NCBI GenBank assembly: GCA_022316685.1
Contig: JAKJHU010000039.1
Coordinates: 3,162,001 to 3,226,000 of the forward strand
Source: Progne subis subis
Taxonomy: Eukaryota > Chordata > Aves > Passeriformes > Hirundinidae
Direction of reading: 5' to 3'
Length of the DNA: 64,000 nt
Shown here: piece by piece, positions 50,411 through 63,466 of the stretch
How the letters are laid out: the number at the start of each line of letters is the position of its first letter
Position numbering within the stretch: position 1 is the first letter of the stretch
Position numbers and translations under genes: made by a program
Notes under the pieces: generated by a model
Seen by the model: only the letters and a program-made list of their open reading frames with translations
What the model was told of the DNA's origin: nothing
Databases searched by the model: none

Positions 50411-53400
50411 GTAAGTTTCAGAAAATTTGTATGAACCAGTAACCAAAACCAGGAGATAGAATCAATACATGCACATAAGCTTGACTGTAGCAACCAACTA
50501 ATATTCCAGGCTAACCACTCCTTTTCTAATAAGTTGCTCTCATGTAAATTGCACAATGCTGGTTAGGGTGAGTGTAAGGGAGTGAATACCTAAAGGAGAT
50601 ATACTGCTCAGGAGATGGGGATTTGGTGTATTCATATGTCTCAGACCTATATAAACAGAGTCCTGAAGTTAGTGTTATATGCGAGATTTTGCTTCCCTGT
50701 TCAGGAAAACGTTACAAAATTTCTTCTCTGCTACTGTAAGGAAAGGAGTTGGAGGGTACTAGATGTCCCATTCATTTTGAAACATACATTTATGGTTTCT
50801 TTTCTGCCCTAGAACTTGGCCACTATTAAGTACAGGAGGAGCAGGATTGCTTGCTTTTTTCTTGCAACTAACTCCTGCTCTGCTAGTGCCCTGGCTTCTT
50901 TCAGTGCAAAAAAGAGAAGTCTCAGTAATGCCAAATACATCAAGCAATTTTTAGTTTTATTTGATGGCATCAATAACCAAAGCAAAATGTGGTAGAAATT
51001 AGGATTTCAAAATTAGGGCCAGGTTATCTAGCTGTTGAAAACTGGTAAGCCTGAATTGCATCTGGTCACAAGTGCTTTGCCAGTTTTCTAAAGGCAGCCC
51101 TTTTCTAGCCTGACCCAATATAGGAAATTGAGGCTAAGGACTTAGAATTAGGGACATGAAACAAAATTAGGGTGACATGAAGCCTGGGAAGCTCTTTGTT
51201 TCTGGGAAGGACTTGGTTAGGTATTTTCAGAGGGCAGAAGGGGGGAAGGACATGCATAGGAAATAAGATCCTGTGTAGTGTGACCTTTGGGGATTCAGAG
51301 GAGTGAGAAGAACTAACAGCATAAATGCAGGATTAATGCAACAGAATTACTGCTCTGGACTTTCCAAATTGCACATGCCCCTTCCTTTCCCTACAGCATG
51401 ATTTTATTTTTAATCCTGGACTCGCCATCTGTCCTTTTGGCTACTCTCTCTGACTGCTTCAGGGCTGCTTCAAGGCTGCTGGGCCGTGGGTCCAGGACTC
51501 ACACGTCAAGTCTTGTAGTCTTTGCTGCATCCTGTCAGGAGAATAAAGGCAGATGTGGATGACTGAATTCAACAGCCTGGAGCACAGACAGCAAGCATTC
51601 AGTGGGGCATTCAGTTTAGTGCCTCTGGGGCAGCTGCTTGGCTTCCTCTCCTCTCAGGGCTAGCCCTGAAATCACAGGGGCATAGGAAGGACACTGAAGG
51701 CTGAAGAGGTAGATTTATAGAAGGAGATTTTTAGTGTCTTTGCTGGACAGTGGCAACGTGGTAGGAGCTGGGCTGGGTAGTTTGGTAGCTAGGAGATATG
51801 AGATGTATGCAGCTGCACCTGTGTAGATTGTCTGCTCATCAGCTGTACATCCCATGGAACATTTTCAAAGGCGCCAAGCACATTTAGGAACCCAAGTCCC
51901 ACTGAAAGTAATTGACTTGAAAAATTTCTCCCTCTGTGTTCGTTACATGAAAAAGTGTATCTGACATGTGGTCATGCCATGAATGCTGTGCCCCTGCATT
52001 TCTGTAGAGAACAGTTTGAAAGGAAACAACTGGCTAGCAAAATTCTGAGCAACAAACCTTAAGTTAGCATCATATTCTGAAATGTACCTATGTAAAAATA
52101 GTACCTTCTTACTCAACAGGTATGTTCCCAGTGTGTGAATAGAGTAAAGCTACTGACTAGTGACAAATATGAGACTTTACATCTGTTTCATTGCCCTGAA
52201 AAGCCAATGCAGCTGGTAAGATAGGGAAATTAGATCCTAATCTGGGTACCAGCAGAAATATTTATAAGGGCCAATCACTTGCCTATGTGAAGACTCCCTG
52301 ATGAGTTGTGGGTTGTGGAGGAGCTGCCATGGACTGAAATTCAGCTTGCAGCACATGTAGCAGTAGTGAGGGAAGAAAAGAACTAGCCTGGGATTGATTT
52401 CATTGCCCAGAGGGGGTTTAAAGAGCTGGCAGTCGGAAAGAAAATAGTGTAGACTAGTAAAATGATTTTATGTGATATGGTCAGTAAAGAAGCTTCCACC
52501 AAACAATTGTTGCTGAGGCCATTTCTAGGATGAAACTGCTTTTCAGTTCACCCTTACAAATCTTGCTCTGCACATGTCTTCTGGACTGCACAGAGGTCTT
52601 TGCAGAAGGCAGAGTTATCCTTGTCATACATAATAGTATTTACCCCATCCAGATTGCTGCAAATCCATGTCTTTCCTTTGGGACTGTGTTAAGAGTTAGA
52701 CTTAAACAATCCTGGGGAAATAACATGTGAAGCTTTTATAAATCCCTGTTTTGACAGACTTTGTCTGGCCAGTGTAAAACTGTTCCTTATTACTTCTCTT
52801 TAGATATCCAATGGAATACAATTCTAATAGTGCTAGTTCTGTTCCAAGCTCATAGAAGAGGGATGGAGTTTCTAGGGCCCCTTTATGGCTGGGTGCAAAT
52901 ATTCTCAGGATTTCTACACCTTCTTCAGCTTTTCCTAACAAAGCTCTGTCCCTTTCTTATTTTCACATGCAAAGGCTTGCAGGATTTGAATCAGGTGGCC
53001 TTGTCTAGACTGAGAAGTATGAACAGTTTAATAAGAGGAGCAGCAGAAGCAATTATGTAATTTTTTTCCAGGAATAGAGTAGCTAGCAGAATTAATAAAG
53101 GACTATTTAGCCATCCACCTGTGATCACTTCCTCAAACAAAGATCAAGTCTAAAATTATTGTCACTTACAGACTGTATATTAGTGAACATGGAAGAATTG
53201 AAGGCCTTGGCTCAGTTCCCAGTTCCACATCACAACTCCAGCACTGGACAGATATGAGCTATTCCCTTGTTGGCATCTTAGCTCAGAAGGGTCAGGATCA
53301 AGTAGTTTTGATGCTGAATTCCACTCTCACCCCTGGAGTTCAAGACAGAGCAGTCTGTGCTGTGGAGAAACAGTTTTTCAGTTTCTATAGCTGCCAGTTC

Positions 53401-54025
53401 GGTCCTTTTTAGGAACACAGAACTGCAGAGACCTTTCTGGGTAATTTCTGATATTGCAGGTAGCCACATTATCTAATCTTTTCTGCTAACTGTCCAAAGC
53501 TCCATTTTATAATCAGCCATGGTATCTTTGTCCCAGAAGGCCATTTCAAAACATTGCTTTTCAGCTAGAAAACAAAGCATAATTCAAACAATGCCCCTTT
53601 GAAAATACTGAAGGAAATAATATGACCTCTCTTTTATTTGGGGCCTGTTTTCTGGCTGATTTAATGTTTGTGTATATCCTTCAACACCTGTTCATCTATT
53701 CATTCATTCATATTCAGTTCAGCAAGGTATTTGAACATCTTCAGAAATGAATGTGTGACAATACTCGACTGAATATGTGCTGGCAGTGACCCACTGCTAT
53801 GGATGAACAGTTTGAGCTATCTGTGGAGAGGATCTCCATTGCATTACAAGGTCCATTAATATAGTGCATATCTTAGGAGATGAAGGGTCAAGACCACTCT
53901 GAGAAACCTGTATGGAAGCTGAGGATTTGTTTAGTTTATACTGCACATCTTTCATAGGAGGGTGTGGGGCACAAGGAGAGCCGAGGGGTGACAGAATAAC
54001 GCTAACATTCCTCTTGTCCTTGCAG

Positions 54026-54104
54026 GCTCGGGGATCAGGAGGTGGCAGGAGACGGAATGATGCTGCCTCCCAGGATGATCATGACAAACCCTATGTTTGT
54101 GACA
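54026..54104 (+). CDS. DPF3: DPF3 exon 6: Gly/Arg-rich linker and first zinc-finger cysteine
   Basis: This 79-nt exon encodes ARGSGGGRRRNDAASQDD, then HDKPYVCD. It carries the end of the basic linker and the first zinc ligand (Cys, about residue 200) of the Kruppel-type C2H2 finger. The AASQ-DHDKPYVCD block is characteristic of DPF3. The exon ends with the first base of the codon after Asp. Splicing to exon 7 gives Ile (A|TC), while splicing to the 42-nt cassette gives Asn (A|AT). The acceptor is CCTTGCAG and the donor is the strong GACA|GTAAGT. The finger is thus split by intron 6 between its two cysteines. Confidence 0.96.
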
Positions 54105-54209
54105 GTAAGTAGCAACCAGACAGCTTATTCTGCTTCCAGCCTGGTCCTACCAGCTCAGTGCACTCAGGGCTTCATATATTACAGCAAAATATTCTGCTGC
54201 TCTCTGACT

Positions 54210-54254
54210 TGCATGTTTGCCACCTGCTGCTGATGCTCTTGGTGTTTTTGCATG
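54210..54254 (+). promoter_or_regulatory. Two TGCATG (RBFOX-type) motifs upstream of cassette exon
   Basis: TGCATG occurs at 54210-54215 and 54249-54254, about 200 and 160 nt upstream of the candidate 42-nt exon and inside the short intron leading to it. RBFOX proteins bind UGCAUG in RNA, and upstream sites generally favour skipping. The assignment is by motif only. Confidence 0.45.
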
Positions 54255-54311
54255 AAGGAAATAAAATTAAGTTCTCAGCAAGACTCCACTTTCCTTTGCC
54301 CTTTAATAAAT

Positions 54312-54414
54312 CATCTCTTATATTTTCTTTCTCTTTCTCTTTTTCTGGCTTCTCTGCCTTTTGTCTTCTTTTCCCCCATGTAAGTTTCACCCTCTATTTC
54401 TTTCTCTGTTTCAG
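54312..54414 (+). promoter_or_regulatory. Long pyrimidine tract with PTB-type motifs
   Basis: About 100 nt of strongly pyrimidine-rich sequence, with many TCTT, TTCT and CTTTCT motifs, lies directly before the candidate 42-nt exon. Tracts like this are typical of exons repressed by polypyrimidine-tract-binding proteins. A GTAAGT at 54380-54385 within the tract could also act as a decoy donor. The immediate acceptor sequence is TTTCTCTGTTTCAG. Confidence 0.55.
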
Positions 54415-54456
54415 ATAGTTACAAACAAAAGCATAACTCAAAAATCTCCGACAAAG
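54415..54456 (+). CDS. DPF3: DPF3 alternative 42-nt cassette exon interrupting the C2H2 finger
   Basis: This segment, lying between exons 6 and 7, has a strong acceptor (CTCTGTTTCAG) and a weaker donor (AAAG|GTACTT). It is exactly 42 nt, phase 1 at both ends, and stop-free in the DPF3 frame. Included, it changes CDICGKRY to CDNSYKQKHNSKISDKVCGK, adding 14 residues and widening the Cys-Cys spacing from 2 to 16. I recall a DPF2 isoform with a similar insert (NSFKQKHTSK-like, ending in V before CGKRYK); matching position, length and peptide are hard to explain by chance. The widened spacing should disrupt the canonical zinc finger. The weak donor and long upstream pyrimidine tract fit regulated, perhaps tissue-specific, inclusion. 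Confidence 0.82.
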
Positions 54457-57400
54457 GTACTTCACCCTTGTTGTGTCTCTTGATATATTTGGTGATTCTC
54501 TTTCCTTCAGTCCTTTTAAAATCTCACTGCGCTAGGTTCTGAAGGTCTTGTCCCTCACCAGAAAGTAGTCTTGTGGCATCATCAAAAGCTGAGCCCTTCT
54601 AAGAAACAAATTACATCTCAAATGCTTTGTTTTGATACATATGAATATCCTTTGAATACAGCCCTGCTGTTTGGCATCTTGCAGTTGGACTGCAGGTGAA
54701 GCAAGGCATTGTCTGAACAGAAAAATTATACTAGAGCCCAGCGTCAACACTGAAGGAGAGTACCAGAGTCCTAGTATAAGTGAGGAGTCCAATATTTGTT
54801 ACAAAATGGTTTGGGTTTTTTTACAGTCTAGTCCTTGAGGCCTTCCTTCTTTTGTTATTCTTTTTTGCTTCACTATGTCACTTCTGTGAAGGGCACTTAT
54901 CTCACCCACATATTTTTGAGGCATCCCATCTTAAGGCTTACTCTAGAGTGTACATCCAATTGTAATTTGTGCTATCAGATGCTTTCTAGCCTGTAAGACA
55001 ATAACCTAAAAAAAGTTAATAGAAGTAGGAGAATAACAGATCTTCATTCTGTGATCCAAAACAGGTGGTTTTGAGGACAACTAGAACCCCTTTTTCTATT
55101 ATTTGCCCATCTTGCAACATTACTGACCTTAAAAGGATAACCCTTGCCGTGTCAATCTATGGGTGTATTTTCTGCTGATTTTTAAAAACGTGAGGTAATG
55201 AGGAGCAAGCATGGTGAATAAGAACTATATTCCATCTGATGAAATCATATTCTTGTATGTAGAGACCAGAAATGGAAAAAATTGCATATGAATGGGACAT
55301 GACACATGATAAAAACATGGACAAGGAGAGCCCTTTAAGTTATGAAAAGTCAGAAGACTTATGCTGTGGTTAACTAGCAGTCCTAGTGCATTGGAAGAAC
55401 TAAAATGTGTTTTCTAAGACTTCTATGAGAGCCCAAGATGTATCTTGCTGAAATCCACAGGTTTCCTTTGCTGGTATATGCATATCTTTCTTTATCTCTT
55501 TTCTGGAACATCCTTTGAAATCCAAGGACACTTGTCAGTGGTAGTCATTTTGAACATAATGATTCTTTATTGTGTGATCTTGCATTACTTTTGGATTTAC
55601 CAAGAGCTCACAACATGCATAGTAGTGACTTGCACAGAGTAGATTAAACATTGAAGATATCAAAGCAGGCAGCAGAAATCTGGCCTGAAGTCAAGACTCT
55701 CATACACTGTTGTATTGATGGAATTTTGCCTTGGCTTACATTTTGGAGCATAAATTTCATCTTTGATTTCAGAAATATAAACTTTCCTACTTCATTTGGC
55801 TGACACCTTTCACTTTTAGGAAACTTACAGTTACAGGTGAGTCATAGGGAGTTTTGGACCCCAGACATGGCACAGTGTCATCTCCTTTTCCACTGTAAGT
55901 AGCTGATAAAAGGGTTATATGATAGCAGAACTCTTTTACTTGAGTTTAGAGCAGAAGGGAAGAACTGTACCAGTTGTATGTCATCATCCTAAAGTATATC
56001 CTGCCCTTGTTAAATTTCTATACAAACATGAGATACAATTAATTATGAGTAATTGGCTTGTTATCCTGCTTGGGTGGATTTCTTGGATTAATTTTTTTCT
56101 TTGAAACTATTTGATGAATATTTTTATAGATAAAAATCCAATTGTAGTAGGTTAGAAATTGGTTTGAAATACTCCTTGTGCAGATGTTTTGGGCAGATAG
56201 GTTTGTTTTACATGGAAACATGCAGGTGAAACACAGTGTATGTATTTCCTGCTTGGGAAAGCATTATTGTCTCAATCATATTATTGGTATAAATAGTTAG
56301 CTTAATGGGCCAACAGTTTGCTTTTTCTGTGGTTTATTTAATTTGCTTCCAGGTTTCTTTTTCTGCAAGTTTTCTGACATTTGAGTTTTGAAAATGACCA
56401 CAGAGAACATAACATAAACACAGCTAAATCAAATTAATTTTCTTATAAAACTGCATGGGCAAAAAAAATGATTTGTAGTCAAAAACTACTTCACTCTTTT
56501 ATCATATTTACACATTCATATTTATGGGAAACAAGAATATATCAACAGATTTCATCAGTTATAAAAAAATAGGAAAAAAAATTAGGCTGTGTATCAGTAA
56601 GATTATGCAAGAGTGATGCCCAGCTGGCACTGCCCCTTGTGTTGGAAAATAGCCATGTTATCTCTGAAAAGACCTGCCTTTTTTGGTAAGAGGCATTCAG
56701 ATGTAGATCAGTATTAAACTTGGTCCCAATATCAAAACTGACTGGAAACATGCAACTTCTATGTGGTAAAGTCTTTCAAAGCTCAAAATATTTTGTCCTT
56801 CTTTGTTTTTAGGAAGAGGTGGTTGGATGCCTGTTTTGTGGAATGAAATATTCTGAAATACTTCAGCTGGTTTTATTGAGCATATACTGTAGTAGAAGTT
56901 CAGTATAAAATGTTTGACCAAAGCATCAATAACATTGCTAGGATAATCACGAAATGCATTGTTTCATCACATCACCAAGCAGAAAACCTGGTGGTCAGAT
57001 TTTCAACCAGTTGCACTGAAGAGTGCTGTGCCTTGAGCTCCCTTGGGACAGCTTTGATAACAACAGTGGCAGGGAAGCCTGGTGGGAGATGGGTACAGAC
57101 TGCAAATGGTAACGTAGCCAAATGGTTCAGCAGCTGTATGAGAGCAGTCCCCAATGGAGCTTGAGCACCTGGCTAGGAGAGGCAGCAGGCGTCTCAAAGA
57201 AGAGTGTAAAGTAGGGCTTGAGAAGCAAAGCAAAGCCTCTGATACCAAGCAAGTGGAAGTGTGATTTTTAAAGGAGGGACAGAGTGAACGAACGAATGCA
57301 TACCTACGTGTTTAATAAGAACTGATGTTACATCACTGTCAAATATTCAACTGAGGAACCATTATTTCTACTGAGCAGTATTCTTAAAAATCCTTCTACT

Positions 57401-60400
57401 ACTTTGACAGTGTTTATTATATATTACTTATTATTTTTTAAAAAGAACAACCTTCTCTGAAGTTTTATCTAGAAACTTGTATTCTGGTTTAAAAGTTGCA
57501 ATCAGTTGTAGCACTTGAGTTCCATGACTCTAAATGTCTGCTTCCTTTAGCCAGAGAAGTTAGTCTGTGCTGAATCTCTGCAAGTTATTAACTTTCCCAC
57601 TGCCCCTCCTCACTTTTATGCTTTCATTCATCTCGAGTTCCCATGGACACGTGGGACTATGTACATAATTTCACCTTCGTTTTCTGTTTCTCTATCTATG
57701 GATGACTTCCCTTGCCCACCTCTAAAACCCTTTTACCAATATATCCTTGTCTCCTTTTAGTTCTATTCCCATGTAAACTCCTATTTTAGCATAGCAACTT
57801 ATATTTGTACCATATCCTTTTTTTTTTGTAGTCCCTCTGAGACTGAATGTACATTCAGATCCATTCCTTGTGCAAAATGAGCGTTGACTCAAACCTTCCT
57901 AGGATCTCTGATGGATCAGTGACTAATGCAACATTGCATGTACCCAGAGACACTGATCTTGTAGTATTTTGTAGAAGCTGATTCTTTCATCAAGAACTTA
58001 ATTTTGCAGTTTCTCTAGTTATTTAACCTACATTTTCTCTGCTGAAGTCCAAGACTAGCAGTCCTTGCACTGTTCTCAAAGGATAACAATGTCTTCTAGG
58101 CCTGTAGACACGTACTGGGACTTCTTTCAGCTGTGTTTTCTTCAGCTCTTTTACTAAGCCTGTTTCTTTCATTTGGAAAAACTCCAAAGGGCATTTTTAA
58201 AGTAGTAGTGGCCAGAACAAAGTTAAATGTGCTGTTCTGAGGATAGAAGCATTTCTGAAGATGAGTGATTGATAGGTTTACATGCATTTACAATTATTTT
58301 AGAAACTGGATTTATGCAACTTGCCCTGTTATGTATCCATGAGAGGCAGAGACATGGCTGACCTAACAGGTTATTTAGTAATCATCTTCTGGTATTATCC
58401 TTTCTAGTGAATCCCTAAGTAGATAAGCAGTAAGAGCTAGAAGTTCAGATGAACTCAACAAACAACTCTCCCAACCATAGCTGCTAATCTTGGCATCCGT
58501 TGACTACATTATTGGTAGAAAAGACAAGATTAAATAGGCAGGACATTTAAATTTTTTTTAAAAAATACTGAATAACCGATGTGGAATAATAGAGCACATG
58601 GTAAGAGGGAAACAGGGTTGACTCTGGTAGTTGAAAATTTTCTACTCGTCTAGGATAGTTGTTTAATCCTTTGATCTGGCTAGCAACCCATTTATTGAAA
58701 TGTGCACAGCTGTGCTGTTGAGCTGTGCATGTTTCGCACTGGGGTTCAAAGTTACTGTGATCTTAATACAGCAGGTAGATTCTGGGACTTGTCCTCTGGG
58801 GGCACTGAAACAAGGACTATTTACCTCCCTGTTCTACCTGCAGAAAATTCCCTGTGGAATGGGTTACTAGATAGCTGCTCTCATACTACAGGTGTATAGT
58901 GTGACAGTACTGATCAAAGAGGGACAAAGGTAATGTCTTTATATTAGTGGAGGTCAAAATGCACTGTTAATGTTTGAGATTTCTGGATGTGCCGGAGTCT
59001 GTACACAACTGTAACAGGGAGAATATATTACCGAACCAGTGCAAAACAAGGACAAGTTTGGGTTTTTTTTGAGTGGAGTGAATGGTAGGACAGGAAGATA
59101 ACCTTGAGGAATGACTGTCTGCCAGAAGTTAACTCAAGATTTAGTATTTGACATGGCACAGCTGAGAAGAAAGAGCAGGAGGCAACAGAGAAAAGCAAAG
59201 GCAATGAGGGGGACAAAATTCAGTGACCAAAAAAACCCCACGCAGCATGTATTCCTCCAGTTTCCTGTTTCCACTAAAAACATGGATTGTTTCCTTCTGT
59301 CTCATGCTGGTGACAGATTGTGCAAAATGTATGTGCAGAGCTGGCTGGAACACAGCTCACAGGCTGCCAAGGACCAAATGTGTAACTATTTCAAAATGAC
59401 AGCAACACATATTTGATGAGGAAGTCTTTTAAGTCATAGGTTTCAAATCCCCTTTTTAACAGGGGAAGTATTTTATATTAATTTTACTCATTGAGAAATA
59501 TAAACAGAGTGAGAATTTGCTTGTCCAAAGAATTGCAGGGTGCTACAGCCCAGAACTTGGAAGAGAGCTCTTTTATGAAACACTCAATGCTTGCAATTAT
59601 ATTGTTTTCCCTCTGTAATGCAGTCGTGTAACATCTACATATCAGTCTTCAAATCTGAAGGAAAATAAGGTTCATCATAGGAGACTGTCTGGTAGCCTCA
59701 TAAAAAAATATCTCCCTCTTTCCCATTTGTGACACTTGGTCTGTACTGTTGTATTACTGCTTACTTACCCTGCTTCTTCCTAAGGCAGCATTCACATCAG
59801 GTCATAGCAAAAAAATATATCCTTTGAATGCAGGAGGAATTGGAGCGGGTTACATTCTACAAACTGTTCTAATTGAGCTTGGCTACCTAATTAAAGATCA
59901 AGTCAACTTCCCAGTGTTGAGATTCAGGAGGAAATCTATCACATGCAAGGATGATGAGCCTATCCAGCAAGGAAAATTGAAGATAAAAAAGTCAAAGCTG
60001 CTGAAATGAAGGCCACTGGACAAAGTTTATGAAAATCGCACTCTCACTTGCTACTGTGTGAGCTGCATAGTGTTAAAAACTAATAAACAGCATGCATTTC
60101 AGACTGGGAGAACCAGTTCTCACTATGCTTTTGTCAGCTCTAAAAATGAGAAAGATGTGGTGTAAGCACTGGTGTGGATGCTGGAACTCATGGATTCCAG
60201 TGCTGGTAATGAAAAAACACTGTGTGGGAAACTCAGCCCCTCTGCGGTTCTCTTTTTTCAGAACTGAAATGAGAATAGTATTTCCCACTCAGGAATGTGG
60301 AGGAAGATTAATTAATGTTTGAAAAGCTAGTCTGCAGTGGGAAGAGTTATGTAAGAGCTAAGTGTTTATTAACGATCACCCTTTTATAGAAACTACTTCT

Positions 60401-62162
60401 TAGCAGAGTGATATGGTAGATTAATAAAATGTGCTCTTACCTGGAAAATAAGAGATTAGAGTAAATTCAGGAAGATTCAATCTGTTGGAGAAACCATGAA
60501 GTTATGCCTTAGCTTTCATTCCAGCAATGTCTCACTGAAGCCAATGGTTATTCTGCCTGACAAATATCATGACCCTTTCCCCCCTGTAAAAGTCTAATTT
60601 GTTTGAGGAACATGAAATCTCTGCAGTTTCAATTCATGGCATTGCTTCGGATTCTTTTCATGACACAAAATGAATTTGAAAAATTGAAAAATCTAGACAC
60701 CAAGAACAAAGGCTGCTGGAACTGCAAATCTTTGGTCTTAAAAAGGATCTGCTAGGACAATGTTAAACCAAACTCATTTGCTTCAGTTCTGGTTTTAAAG
60801 TCCTCCAAATCAATTTCTCACAAGGCACGTCTGAGACTGCTGTCACCCTTGAAGGCCACCTGGAAGTCCTTACAATGGAAAGGACTCGGCTGCGGAATTA
60901 CTACTGCCTCAGCTTATATCCATACTTGCTTTTACCTGGTGAGCTGGTACTTTTTTGCTGAAGAAAGATGAGTCTGCAAACCCATCTGATTTCCTATGTC
61001 ATCTTTAACCCCCTAGCTAAAATCCCTGCAGGATCCTGTAAGGAATGGAGTAAACACCACAGTTTTGGGACTAGTTGCAGGGAATGCAAGTTTCCTTTTG
61101 TGCATTGATCACCTGATAGTGTTCTGGAAATAATTTGAGTCTTTGAGAAGTATTGGTAATTCATAGCAATAGAATTATTTTTTTAACATTCTTCTTCAAC
61201 ACATCAAAATAAGTAGGATAGAGTAGGATACTTGATGAGCTGATCCAGCTCATCTAGCAGATGGTCAATCTGCCGGAAATGTAAATCTCTTTCTCCATTC
61301 TAAGAAATGCTGCAACATTTATGTAATTAGAGGAGGTTACCATTCTGAAAGAATTTAGGCAATGAGCTTTCTCTGGGTTGATGATTACTTAAGTGTTACG
61401 CTTTTCCACTAATCAAAACATGGGGAAAGTCATACAGAACTGCAGATATCTTGTTGTTTTGACTCGTGTTCAGCATCTGTTCCACTGCTTGTCCTTTGCC
61501 CTGCAGGACTACAGAGAAGGAGTAGTTTCCCTCTCCAGAATGCACTGGAAGAAAACAAGGATGGTACTAGAAGAAGGGAAACTGAACTGGTGTTTTGTGG
61601 ACAGCATGCATCTAACAACAATCTAGTTCTTCAAAATGTCTTGCAATGGAGTTAGGTTTACATAGGAAAAATGAAGGCAGATGCTTCAAAGAATGGATTA
61701 CATATCTATATGAGTATTTTATTTCTCTCAATATTCTGTCTTCCCTCCTGCAGGAGGTCTCATTTCTAAATCAAGGCCATTCAATGACTTAAAAAATCTG
61801 TGACTGAGGACAGGACATATTGTGCTTCAAAGAAACTTCTGTCTTGTTATGATGACTCTGTGATCATCACTTTGCACAATGAAGAAAGCTGGGATAAAAT
61901 TATCTAATATTCCAGATCACTCATACGTATCATGAGCTTGTTTGACATGGTTCTAATAAAGAAAAGCATTTTCCTTGAGGGAGTTTGTAAATCAGTTAGA
62001 AGAGATTAAGAATGAAATATATTATTGTAATAGGCTTTTATTTACAGTTTTCTATAATCTGTTCCAAAAGGTGGAACATCAGTTGGTGTTTTCTGAGAAG
62101 TAGCAGAAAGGTTTAAAATTTTAAGCTTTATTTATATGTAAATGAATAAAAGGAATGAGGAA

Positions 62163-62189
<27 letters not shown>
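62163..62189 (+). repeat. T27 homopolymer
   Basis: An uninterrupted run of 27 T in intron 6. No retroelement body is recognisable on either side. Confidence 0.9.
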
Positions 62190-62194
<5 letters not shown>

Positions 62195-63466
62195 GGTGGG
62201 GAGGGTTTAATTTATTTGTGGAGTCTTTGACATTCCCAGACTCAGATGTCAGGAGAATGGGAAGTAAATATCTATATATGTTGCAGGATACATATTGGGG
62301 CCGACTTAAGTTTTTAGGAGTGGATGGTCACTTACCCCTTGGAGATCCTTTCAGGGGGTCCTAAAAACAGGATTCTGTTCTCTCATCTGGCACCATTTCC
62401 TTCTAAGCAAGCTATGCAGGACAGACTGCTGGACATGACATTTATTCCTCTGTGGAACCCTTGAGGTTAATTAAGGTAATAAAGTGACTGAAAACATCTC
62501 TGGAAGTAAAAACTTGCAAGAAAGGCACTAAATTTTTGTCATTGTTTTCTAATCTTTTAAAATGGCAATATTTGTGTTTGGTAGACGAAATTGCTGTATG
62601 AAAGAAAATGAACATTCAGAGAATGCTTTGAAGATGAAAAGTGATAAATTTTTGAGATGAAAACATGAATTAAAAACTTTAGAGAAAATCAGTTCATATG
62701 TAATGAATCTTATGATGTTGCTTGCCCTTGCTGTAAGCTCCCTGTGAAAGTGTAGACCTTTCATCACCCTGATTCGTTTGATTCTGTCCTTAATATCTGT
62801 TGACTTAATCCTAAAATAAATGGAAGTTCAAAAGCAGGACTCTCTGTCACACATTTTATTGTTTATTGGGATGTTGAATATGAAGTTTTACCTGGGCAAA
62901 TAAGGATCACTGCCACGTTTTTTAGCAAGAAACTGAGGATGATTTCCATCTTCTTGTCTTAACTGGGAATCTGTGAATAAAACTATCTATTAACATTTAG
63001 AGAAAGTATTTTTAAAAAATCCCAGCTGTTTCCTTTTTTCAGAGATCAGTAACAAAGAAAATAATGTCCTTTCTTCTCAGTCTTGTTCCCATTGCTGTGC
63101 TTTGTGCAGCATCACCGCTGGAACTGGCATTTCATTTAATTTTATGTGCAGTCTTTTTAGTAATCTTAGCAGAGAGGATTAGGGCTCTGTGATCTGCAGG
63201 GACTGAATGTGCATTTGCCTAGGCCTGTGGGAAGGACTGCTGGCAGCATGGTGGGAAGAAAGCTTGTTTGGGGACCTGCAGCTACAGGCTGCCCTCTGTC
63301 ACCTTTCACCAGTGCCGGCTGGAAGGGTTTTGGGCAGGCACATGGAGTGTGTGGTGCCGTTCTCAGGGGAAAAGGGAGCATTATTTGAGAGGATGCTGCT
63401 GTGGTTACAGATCACACTGATGTTTCCATTCTGTCTTCCCCTCTTTCGTGTCTCCTTTCCATCCAG

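Larger units (their letters stand above)
49339..54025 (+). other. DPF3: DPF3 intron 5
   Basis: A 4.7-kb phase-0 intron. It contains a TTTC repeat with a possible 39-nt exon directly after it. The remainder is unique DNA with only short chance open frames. Confidence 0.93.
54105..63466 (+). other. DPF3: DPF3 intron 6
   Basis: This 9.4-kb phase-1 interval between exons 6 and 7 contains the 42-nt candidate cassette exon 310 nt from its start and a T27 tract near 62.17 kb. The rest, 54.5-62.1 and 62.2-63.4 kb, is unique AT-leaning DNA with only short chance open frames. Confidence 0.92.

Noticed and set aside
59749..60009. An 86-codon open frame in intron 6 with a Lys-rich end.
   Set aside because: There is no ATG-context or splice support and no recognisable domain. 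Its length is ordinary for AT-rich intron DNA.
61504..61560. A 57-nt stop-free segment in intron 6 after a good acceptor (TTGCCCTGCAG), in phase with exons 6 and 7.
   Set aside because: The only matching donor, GATG|GTACTA, is poor, and the peptide resembles nothing in the DPF family. It is probably a chance pseudo-exon.
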